Assembly (NCBI GenBank): GCA_002256595.1
Contig: NOLC01000140.1
Location: 1-8,156, forward strand
Direction of reading: 5' to 3'
Length of the DNA: 8,156 bases
Origin: Methanosaeta sp. NSP1
GTDB taxonomy: Archaea > Halobacteriota > Methanosarcinia > Methanotrichales > Methanotrichaceae
The first letter of the stretch is position 1, and each line of letters opens with the position of its first letter. The position numbers were made by a program, and so were the translations under genes. Shown one piece after another: positions 1 through 4,919 of the stretch. The notes under the pieces are model-generated. The model ran no database searches, was not told the DNA's origin, and saw only the letters and a program-made list of their open reading frames with translations.

Positions 1-1
1 T

Positions 2-904
2 GCATTTGCTCCCGGTCCATCCCTCTGCATTAATTGCATCATAATAAGAGCTCCTGAACCTGACAACGCCCTTCTGCCAATTGAAATTGCTCGCGGTCTC
101 ATCCATGCCATCTGTAATGCTGTCCAAGGGGAACTCATGCCTCTCACAGATCCCAGCTGGCTGGGTGGCAAACTGGCCGAAGAAGTCTTTGCCCTCCGAC
201 CAGGCCCCATTGCCGTATTCGATATCAATCTCTTGATTGGCAACCAGATAATTAAAGAGGCCTAAAACCTCATTTTCAATCAGAATATCCCTGAGGCGGC
301 CCGCAACATAAAAAGTATAATCTCCGTAGCCCGAGGGATTGACAGCGACAACCTCAGGGCAATACCATTTGCAGGCTCTCTTATCCCTGGTGATCTTCAG
401 ATGAAGTCTTCCCCACTCATCCACCCAGACATTTCTGATGCTTTTGCTCCAATAATTGTCATCAGGCCCCTCTGCTCTGCCAAGAGAATCCCTCATATGC
501 CACTCAATACCCGAGAATATGATCCTGCGACCTTCACTATAGGGCATCAGGGCAATTCTTCCATGCCAATTTCCATATTCATCCCCAGCAATTTGGGCTA
601 TGCCTCTGCCATCGCCATAGCCATCCAGAGCGGAGGCATAGCCGTCTGCGGAGCATTTTAATGTATAATGTGCCAGAGGACGAGCACCATCTAAAGAGAA
701 CGCCCCATGAAATGAATTGGCTTCAAATCCTAGCTCAGGGACTTCTAAGTTTATATATACATTTTTTACGATCTCATTATTAATTCCATCAATTATCTCT
801 AAATAGATCTTTCCTTTGCTCTCTTTTTCTTTGCTCTCTTTTTCTTTGCTCTCTTTTTGGTCTATCTTGCCGCCGTCTATAAACCGGAGGGCAATTCTCG
901 CCGC
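2..904 (-). CDS. GH16-like (laminarinase/ConA-fold) surface protein, partial at 3' end, 5' end disrupted
   Basis: The minus strand is open from 904 to the window edge. Reading it gives an N-terminal beta-rich module of about 70 residues that resembles a carboxypeptidase-regulatory or Ig-like fold (it ends LAHYTLKCSADGYAS). A GH16-like domain follows: FSGIEWHMRDS, GPDDNYWSKSI, VDEWGRLHLKI, WYCPEVVAVNPSGYGDYTF, VLGLFNYLV, then EIDIEYG and GQFATQP. EIDIE matches the GH16 catalytic E-x-D-x-E pattern (nucleophile, helper Asp, acid/base), so glucan hydrolysis is possible; relatives could also be carbohydrate-binding surface proteins. No ATG, GTG or TTG lies in frame between the stop at 905-907 and the ATG at 547, which is inside the conserved part, just before the GH16 core. 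The natural start is therefore lost or frameshifted. A gene finder may choose 547. No signal peptide is visible in the open part. Confidence 0.72.
814..858. repeat. three tandem 15-bp repeats in the GH16-like gene
   Basis: The unit ctttgctctcttttt occurs three times in perfect tandem. Read on the minus strand in the GH16-like frame it encodes a repeated Lys-Glu-Ser-Lys-Glu linker. The unit is a multiple of three, so copy-number change keeps the frame, but each copy has a run of five A on the coding strand where single-base slippage would shift it. It sits between the unclear 5' end of the gene and the first recognisable module. Confidence 0.85.
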
Positions 905-1155
905 TCATTACACCATTGCTCCTCTAATTGATCCATCTCCTTTTCAGCCGGCAAAGCTCTTCGATCAGGCAAATAGAGCCTCAAAAACACTCAATCCTCG
1001 CTGGCACGAAAAACCTTTTGGCTGCCGGCTGGTGCCAGAAATAGAGCTTGATAGCGACCTGAGGGATAAGAAAAGACAAAGCTGTGCCGCGGGGTATGGC
1101 CCGCTCCGATGGCATGGATCAGCTTGCCAAGCGTTTGATCTTTCTGATCTTTCGA
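877..1155 (-). pseudogene. decayed unrecognised gene with in-frame TGA
   Basis: One minus-strand frame reads as plausible protein: DQTLGKLIHAIGAGHTPRHS, FVFSYPSGRYQALFLAPAGS, QKVFRASED, then TGA at 991-993. It continues in the same frame as VFLRLYLPDRRALPAEKE and MDQLEEQWCNERRELPSGL before TAG at 877-879. An upstream TAG bounds the frame at about 1156, and no conventional start is evident before the TGA. The tail overlaps the open frame of the GH16-like gene in another register, so this could be debris of that gene's 5' part or of a separate gene. I recognise no family. The opposite strand has a competing frame (816-1172) whose composition looks less protein-like, so coding on the minus strand is my judgement and not certain. 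This entry covers most of the stretch between the GH16-like gene and the next plus-strand gene. Confidence 0.3.
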
Positions 1156-1300
1156 CTAGATATCTCGATTAAATTGTCTTGTTAGCAAAGCTCAGGCTAT
1201 ATCCCATCAGCCGATGTAGCTGCGACTTGCTCTACCAGCAAAAAGACAAAGTGCCCCCAAGAAGGAAAGATACTTCAGGAATTGCCAATATAGATTGTCC

Positions 1301-1307
1301 AGGTGAT
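1301..1307 (+). promoter_or_regulatory. ribosome binding site AGGTGAT
   Basis: This is a 7-base match to the anti-Shine-Dalgarno sequence, 4 bases before ATG 1312. It decides between the GTG at 1303 and the ATG at 1312. Confidence 0.7.
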
Positions 1308-1311
1308 CTCC

Positions 1312-1638
1312 ATGAAAAAGCTCAACCGAAAGGATATGAAAATCTTAAGGAAGCTGACACCATGCCCGGAGCCTGAGTCTTCCGGCGGACTGCTCACATC
1401 CATCTCCAGCTACTACATAACCGATCGGGAGGACTTTCAGTCCCGGCTGGAGAAGCTGTCCGATAAAGACCTCAAGTATCTGGCAGAGCGAGCTATGGAC
1501 GGCTCGGAATGTCTGCTATGCATTGCGCCAGAGTGTGCTGAGACCTTCCTCGACGCTGTGGAAAGAAGGCTTGCCAAAGAGACGGCAGGACGGTTGAGGG
1601 AGATCTTTGAGAGCTCAACCACAGGCGGGCAGGAATGA
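1312..1638 (+). CDS. small unrecognised protein, 108 aa, with a Cys cluster
   Basis: I recognise no family. ATG at 1312 is chosen because AGGTGAT (1301-1307) sits 4 bases before it; the GTG at 1303 lies inside that ribosome binding site and is a poor start. The N-terminus is basic (MKKLNRKDMKILRK). The middle and C-terminus are predicted helical and charged (DKDLKYLAERA, LDAVERRLAKETAGRLREIF). Between them C67, C70 and C75 form CLLCIAPEC, possibly a small metal site or disulfide knot, with one more Cys at 18. There is no signal peptide or membrane segment. TGA at 1636-1638 overlaps an ATG that opens only a 20-codon frame. It may be the first gene of the plus-strand small-gene cluster. A weak TATA-like ctatatcc at about 1197-1204 could drive it. 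Confidence 0.68.
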   Translation: MKKLNRKDMKILRKLTPCPEPESSGGLLTSISSYYITDREDFQSRLEKLSDKDLKYLAERAMDGSECLLCIAPECAETFLDAVERRLAKETAGRLREIFESSTTGGQE

Positions 1639-1944
1639 GGCGCGAGTTCATCCGGAAGCCTGGCGGGGACAGCAGAAAAAATCGTTATGCTGATTGACTC
1701 CGTTGAGCTGTAGAGGCTCGCGGAGGCTTGAGCATGGCCAGCCTTGCCTTCCCTTTGCCGATGTTGATGCCAGTACCGGCTTATCTGTGAGATGCCGGAT
1801 GATACCTATATCTATGAGACTGAAGAGGAGAGCGAAGGCAGGCAGCCTTGGTGGTCTCCTCACTTTTGGCGGTGACAGGATTGTGGACCATACCTATTTG
1901 ACCTCTCCCGCCCAAATGATTATGGACAGGAGAGACAATTGGAA
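1639..1944 (+). other. 306-base gap with broken or alternative small frames
   Basis: No clear gene lies here, but the stretch is coding-like. Three possibilities compete. (a) ATGA at 1635-1638 opens a 20-aa frame (MRREFIRKPGGDSRKNRYAD) ending at 1697. (b) A frame from TTG 1694 runs 84 codons and ends at 1948, overlapping the next gene's ATG as ATGA; its Arg-rich, mixed composition is unconvincing. (c) The frame of the downstream 110-aa gene is also protein-like here. From ATG 1792 it reads MPDDTYIYETEEESEGRQ then PWWSPHFWR, stops at TGA 1873-1875, and resumes as QDCGPYLFDLSRPNDYGQER directly into the downstream gene. Option (c) suggests that the 110-aa gene once had a longer N-terminus, or that a small gene decayed here. 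Confidence 0.3.
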
Positions 1945-2277
1945 ATGAAGAAAAAAATTGACCGGGCCATGAGGAACACTACCCTATCCCCAGCGGCAGA
2001 TTTTGAGGCATTGCAGGCCAAAATAAAGGCCATGAAAAATGTGCAATATCCATTTGTGGATGTATGGAACTGCCGGGCGGCATTGGCCTGGATGGTCTTC
2101 TCAGAGGACGGCTGCTCTTCTCATGTGGAAAGGCATACCGATGAGGAGATGGAATGGCTAGGGATTACCAATGACATGCTTCATGCGGCTGTTGATGCGG
2201 CTGGTGGGGCGATAAATTGGAGCGGGCATTATCCCATAACCGGCACAATTAAGGAACGGCTGGAGCTGGTCCAATGA
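1945..2277 (+). CDS. small unrecognised protein, 110 aa
   Basis: I recognise no family. The start ATG 1945 follows AGGAGA (1928-1933) by 11 bases; a TTG at 1939 is possible in the same frame. The N-terminus is basic and helical (MKKKIDRAMRN), followed by a helix around residues 18-32 (ADFEALQAKIKAMKN). The centre is rich in aromatics with two Cys (VDVWNCRAALAWMVFSEDGC, residues 38-57). Then come SSHVERHTDEEMEWLGIT and a C-terminal part with GGAINWSGHYPITG. No signal peptide or clear membrane helix is present, so a soluble cytoplasmic protein is likely. Its TGA overlaps the next ATG (ATGA at 2274-2277), which implies translational coupling with the 52-aa gene. The frame stays protein-like upstream of the start across a TGA at 1873, so the ancestral protein may have been longer. 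Confidence 0.68.
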   Translation: MKKKIDRAMRNTTLSPAADFEALQAKIKAMKNVQYPFVDVWNCRAALAWMVFSEDGCSSHVERHTDEEMEWLGITNDMLHAAVDAAGGAINWSGHYPITGTIKERLELVQ

Positions 2278-2432
2278 ACGCAATAGATGAGCTGCAGATA
2301 GCGATTGCCCGGCGAACCCTAAAGATGAATGATGTCGGCGTGTCCATTATGGGCGGGATGACAATGGATGAAGCCAGAGCAGTTCTTAAAAAGCACAGCT
2401 TAAGCGTCAGGGAGGAGCAATATGCCCGATAA
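2274..2432 (+). CDS. small unrecognised protein, 52 aa, coupled to the upstream gene
   Basis: The ATG overlaps the previous stop as ATGA, the usual arrangement for coupled translation. The protein begins MNAIDELQIAIARRTLKMND, continues VGVSIMGGMTMDEARAVLKK and ends HSLSVREEQYAR. It reads as two short amphipathic helices around a Gly/Met-rich turn. The motif MTMDEARAVLKKHSLS resembles a helix-turn of the kind seen in small DNA- or protein-binding modules, but I cannot assign it. Only a weak GGAG (2262-2265) precedes the start, consistent with reliance on coupling. Its end overlaps the next small gene by 11 bases. Confidence 0.55.
   Translation: MNAIDELQIAIARRTLKMNDVGVSIMGGMTMDEARAVLKKHSLSVREEQYAR
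2411..2415 (+). promoter_or_regulatory. strong ribosome binding site GGAGG
   Basis: GGAGG lies inside the 3' end of the 52-aa gene, 6 bases before ATG 2422. It is the main evidence for translation of the 34-aa peptide. Confidence 0.6.
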
Positions 2433-2526
2433 AGACCGAGCCCAAGGCAAAAGCAAAAAAGCTATGACCAAAAAGGCAAGGCAAAAAAAGAAGAAAGAGG
2501 CAAATCCGATCACAGCGAGCCGGTGA
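2422..2526 (+). CDS. very basic 34-aa peptide
   Basis: ATG 2422 has one of the best ribosome binding sites in the window, GGAGG at 2411-2415 with 6 bases of spacing. This is the main reason to call such a short gene. The product begins MPDKDRAQGKSKKAMTKKAR and continues QKKKKEANPITASR. About a third of the residues are Lys, there is no Cys or aromatic residue, and it is probably disordered and nucleic-acid binding. It overlaps the 52-aa gene by 11 bases in another frame and is the last gene of the cluster; a T-tract follows the stop. It could instead be a chance frame behind a chance GGAGG, but the ATGA overlap before it and the terminator after it support a real gene. Confidence 0.5.
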   Translation: MPDKDRAQGKSKKAMTKKARQKKKKEANPITASR

Positions 2527-2529
2527 GCC

Positions 2530-2568
2530 CTTCTTTTTTGCTCTGCGGCTTGCCTGGCTGTTTGGCAA
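2530..2568 (+). terminator. T-tract terminator of the plus-strand small-gene cluster
   Basis: Right after the stop at 2526 comes ttcttttttg (T6 at 2534-2539), fitting an archaeal T-tract terminator. A weak 5-bp hairpin follows (ttgcc 2550-2554 with ggcaa 2564-2568). From here to 2778 I see no plus-strand gene. Confidence 0.4.
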
Positions 2569-2610
2569 ATTCTGCAAGTTATATTGCCTATGATATTTGA
2601 CTAAAGGTCC

Positions 2611-2646
2611 TACGATTATATTCATCGTACCAATTATTATTACGAT
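2611..2646. repeat. tacgat / atcgta / tacgat alternating inverted motif in an AT-rich spacer
   Basis: tacgat at 2611-2616 pairs with atcgta at 2624-2629, which pairs again with tacgat at 2641-2646. The spacer lies between two convergent groups of small genes. It could be an operator or an alternative-hairpin element, or chance in AT-rich DNA. Confidence 0.3.
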
Positions 2647-2647
2647 C

Positions 2648-2663
2648 TAAAATAAAAAAGCTT
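2648..2663 (-). terminator. T-rich terminator for minus-strand small genes
   Basis: On the minus strand this reads aaaagcttttttatttta, with a T6 run, about 115 bases beyond the stop of the 57-aa gene. It faces the plus-strand cluster's terminator, as expected between convergent units. Confidence 0.4.
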
Positions 2664-2778
2664 TTGGGTGGTCATCTCCTGCTTCTGCGCCCAGCAGTGC
2701 TTAGATTTAGCCCATGCCTTACTCTCTTGATTTATGAGCAGAGCTGCACTAGATGGACATTTTCTATAAAATGTGGTG

Positions 2779-2952
2779 CTAGCAGGTTTGAGCTAGCGCA
2801 TTTTCTTCGCTCTGGAGAAGGTCTTCCTCCAGGGCCTGACTATACAAAATCGGTAAATTGCGATCTATTGACGCTATTTCGTCTGCCGCGGCTGCAATAA
2901 GCTCCAAAAGCTCTTTGCGCCGTGATGTGGCCATATTCAAGTTGGTTTTCAT
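2779..2952 (-). CDS. small unrecognised helical protein, 57 aa
   Basis: The minus-strand frame begins MKTNLNMATSRRKELLELIA, continues AAADEIASIDRNLPILYSQA and ends LEEDLLQSEENALAQTC. Alanine-, leucine- and glutamate-rich helices make up most of it, a much more protein-like composition than the serine-rich frame opposite. A second in-frame ATG at 2934 (MATSRRKEL) is an alternative start; neither has a strong ribosome binding site. The TAG ending the preceding frame lies only two codons upstream in the same register, so the two could be adjacent coupled genes or parts of one decayed gene. I recognise no family; such helical peptides occur among antitoxin-like and regulatory proteins, but nothing specific supports that. 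Confidence 0.45.
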   Translation of the reverse strand: MKTNLNMATSRRKELLELIAAAADEIASIDRNLPILYSQALEEDLLQSEENALAQTC

Positions 2953-2958
2953 GTTTGC

Positions 2959-3072
2959 CTACAACAATGCCGCAAAAAAATCGACACCGAAGTTTCTACT
3001 CTCTCTCAGGCAGTATATGAACTCGTCGCCTTCTGTCTCCAATTCCAAGGATCATTCAGGGGTATAACTCAT
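2959..3072 (-). pseudogene. small broken gene: start, six codons, TGA, then an open frame
   Basis: ATG 3072 has an acceptable ribosome binding site (taggt, about 8 bases upstream). It reads MSYTPE, then TGA at 3052-3054. The same frame continues with a plausible acidic protein, SLELETEGDEFIYCLRES then RNFGVDFFAALL, to TAG at 2959-2961, and the 57-aa gene starts two codons later in the same frame. The simplest reading is a gene with a nonsense mutation at codon 7, possibly of a Trp or Arg codon. Translation from an internal TTG cannot be excluded. No family is recognised. Confidence 0.35.
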
Positions 3073-3119
3073 ATGCACAACCTACTTAGAGCCATTCAAA
3101 GCGAAGATTGGGGCCTAAA

Positions 3120-3566
3120 CTAGACCCCGCCCAGGTATTCTGCGCCGCCCTGTTGCCAGGGGTTGACGGCCTTCAGCTTAGTTGGGTCCACTCCTTTTGG
3201 CAGCAGATTGACATCATTGGTCGTATAGCTCGTATTCATCTGGTTCATGCCGTCTATCTTGTGCACTATACCGCTGCTGCTGTTGTTAGCCAGGAGGTAG
3301 GGTTTTGTGAGATCCACCGGCCCGGTCATCTTCTTCATGAGCAGGTTGGGATCCTCACCGAAGTACTGCCTTACCCAGACATTCCATTGGTCTGCCAGGG
3401 AATTGAATGTGGGGATATCCTGAGCGGCGTAGGCTGTGGCCATCTTCCAGGATAGAGTTGTTCCGTTGATCATGGCTTGCTGGGTGGCATCATACCCCAA
3501 GGCAGCGGGAAAGGCAATATAGGCCACTGCCATAAGTACTATCAATATTGATCTCAATGCTTCCAC
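3120..3566 (-). CDS. small secreted protein with signal peptide and N-glycosylation sequons, 148 aa
   Basis: GTG 3566 starts an N-terminus with hydrophobic segment SILIVLMAVAYIAFPAALG (residues 6-24), a clear signal peptide or anchor. The mature part is hydrophilic and has four N-x-S/T sequons (N34, N94, N95, N111), fitting a glycosylated exported archaeal protein. It carries two Trp-containing stretches (SLADQWNVWVRQYFGED, KAVNPWQQGGAEYLGG) and no Cys. No enzyme motif is visible and I recognise no family; a small envelope-associated protein is a fair guess. In-frame stop TGA lies upstream of the GTG with no better start between; ATG at codon 12 would cut into the signal peptide. A TATA-like element about 85 bases upstream suggests its own promoter, separate from the block upstream. 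Confidence 0.75.
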   Translation of the reverse strand: MEALRSILIVLMAVAYIAFPAALGYDATQQAMINGTTLSWKMATAYAAQDIPTFNSLADQWNVWVRQYFGEDPNLLMKKMTGPVDLTKPYLLANNSSSGIVHKIDGMNQMNTSYTTNDVNLLPKGVDPTKLKAVNPWQQGGAEYLGGV

Positions 3567-3650
3567 TCTCGTACTGTCTCTTTCATACCTTCACAAGACA
3601 CTCTCGGCTTGCTCGAAGCTTATTGGGAATTGATTTGCGAAAACGTTCAC

Positions 3651-3668
3651 GTATTATATGGCTTTTTC
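3651..3668 (-). promoter_or_regulatory. TATA box with BRE-like A-rich flank for the 148-aa secreted protein
   Basis: Read on the minus strand the site is gaaaaagccatataatac: an A-rich BRE-like element followed by catataat. Transcription would start around 3625-3630, giving a leader of about 60 bases. The rest of 3567-3834 shows no convincing gene. Confidence 0.5.
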
Positions 3669-3834
3669 TATATGTACTCATTTCTGCAGAGTGCTGAAGC
3701 TTTTTTTTCCCAGAGCCATACTTTTGCAAAAGATATCCATAATTGACCTCTTTTGGCGGTTAGGCTCTTTATTGAGATGACCAAGACAGCCTTGCCGGGC
3801 TTGCGCCAGGAAGGCCGATCAGGTCTCTTCGTCC

Positions 3835-4839
3835 TTATTTCTTCATCATGCCGTTTATGGACGCCCCGGCAAAGGCCGCCCCCACCACGATATTGGAGAA
3901 GTAGGTGGCGAGGCGCCAGAGGATCACCAGCGGCCCCAGGAGCAGTGGCGGCACGAACTTGGAATAGAGAAAGCTCATGGACAGCTCGGCCACTCCGCTT
4001 CCACCTGGGGTCAGGGGCAGTATAGCGATTATGGCCAGTATGATCTGGGAGGTGATGGATAGGAGGAACCTGGGATCAGAGCCCATGCCCATCAGCAGGG
4101 CGGAGGGGACCAGAAAGTCGCACATCCAGATCAGGGCGGTGACGGCGGCCACGACCGGAGTGCGGCGAACTGTCTCCCTGGCAAGCTGAATTCCCGCGTC
4201 CCGGAAGACCCAGATCTCCTTTTCCAGGTTGTAAACAATGGGCCGGTTGCCGGTCTTCTTCTTGATCCAGGTCACAAATCCGGATATCCTCTCCGGCCGG
4301 CTGACCAGTTGCCAGAGAAAGACCAGGATCAAAAAGAGCAGGATGAAGAAGAAGGCTCCCACCTTCAGACCGAAGCCGGTAAGGAAGTTGGTGAATATGA
4401 GGAAAAGGGCCAGGGCTCCCACAAAGAATATGCTGTCCAGGAGCCGCTCGCCCACGGCGACAGCCGTAGCCCTGCCGTAGCTCATGCCGTTGTCGGCCAG
4501 GATCTTGATTCGAAGGGGCTCGCCCCCGGCGGAGGAGGGGGTGAGAGCGCCCAGGAAGTTGGAGGCCAGGGTGGAGATGAGTGAGAGGCGAAAGGTGATC
4601 TCATGCCCGGCCAGAGATGCCAGAAACTTGAGCCTGATGGCATAAAAGATCCAGGAGAACATATGCAAGACCAGTGCCAGGGCCAGAAATTTTGCCTGGA
4701 CCCGGGAGATCAGATTCCAGCTCAGATTCGTGTCTGTGAACTCCAGAATGATTATAATTGAGGCCAGGCTCATGACTGTTGCCAGCAGCACAGCCCTGAC
4801 CTTTTCGTCTCTTAATTTATTTTTTATACTATTGATCAA
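3835..4839 (-). CDS. UPF0104 / LPG-synthase-TM family integral membrane protein (putative flippase-like)
   Basis: This 334-aa polytopic protein has hydrophobic segments at about 15-33, 51-71, 86-103, 129-150, 159-179, 227-252, 257-276 and 299-327. Two signature regions of the lysylphosphatidylglycerol synthase TM / UPF0104 family (PF03706) are present: LTPSSAGGEPLRI (residues 99-111) and LPLTPGGSGVAELS (274-287). There is no soluble synthetase domain, so it is not MprF itself. Archaeal members usually sit with glycosyltransferases and are thought to handle lipid-linked or envelope glycans. TTG 4839 is the only start close to the upstream in-frame TGA, with gggag about 9 bases before it. It is the last gene of the minus-strand block, 80 bases after the GT4 gene, which supports a joint envelope role. 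Length is normal for the family. Confidence 0.85.
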   Translation of the reverse strand: MINSIKNKLRDEKVRAVLLATVMSLASIIIILEFTDTNLSWNLISRVQAKFLALALVLHMFSWIFYAIRLKFLASLAGHEITFRLSLISTLASNFLGALTPSSAGGEPLRIKILADNGMSYGRATAVAVGERLLDSIFFVGALALFLIFTNFLTGFGLKVGAFFFILLFLILVFLWQLVSRPERISGFVTWIKKKTGNRPIVYNLEKEIWVFRDAGIQLARETVRRTPVVAAVTALIWMCDFLVPSALLMGMGSDPRFLLSITSQIILAIIAILPLTPGGSGVAELSMSFLYSKFVPPLLLGPLVILWRLATYFSNIVVGAAFAGASINGMMKK

Positions 4840-4919
4840 ATTTCATTCTCCCAGGCCTCTTCCGGCTCGGCCTGACATCCCTCTTTGTCCAGGCTTCTCT
4901 CTTATCGCTCTCCCCGGAT

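Noticed and set aside
2..265. Open plus-strand frame from the left edge
   Set aside because: It lies opposite the GH16-like domain, whose EIDIE and other motifs make the minus strand clearly coding.
401..661. 86-codon plus-strand frame
   Set aside because: Exact antisense of the GH16-like domain, and no ribosome binding site.
816..1172. 118-codon plus-strand frame
   Set aside because: Its start lies in the 15-bp repeats and gives a Leu/Ser-Phe repeat; composition is less protein-like than the minus frame, though that one is itself broken.
991..3054. Selenocysteine at the in-frame TGA codons
   Set aside because: No SECIS-like element or selenoprotein family is recognisable, and selenoproteins are not expected in the suggested lineage; decay is simpler.
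2858..3067. 69-codon plus-strand frame
   Set aside because: Ser/Ala-rich composition typical of antisense to Leu/Glu-rich helices; the minus-strand 57-aa frame is better.
3678..3740. 20-codon minus-strand frame with agaggt before its ATG
   Set aside because: Too short and unsupported beyond the ribosome binding site; it runs up to the promoter of the secreted-protein gene.
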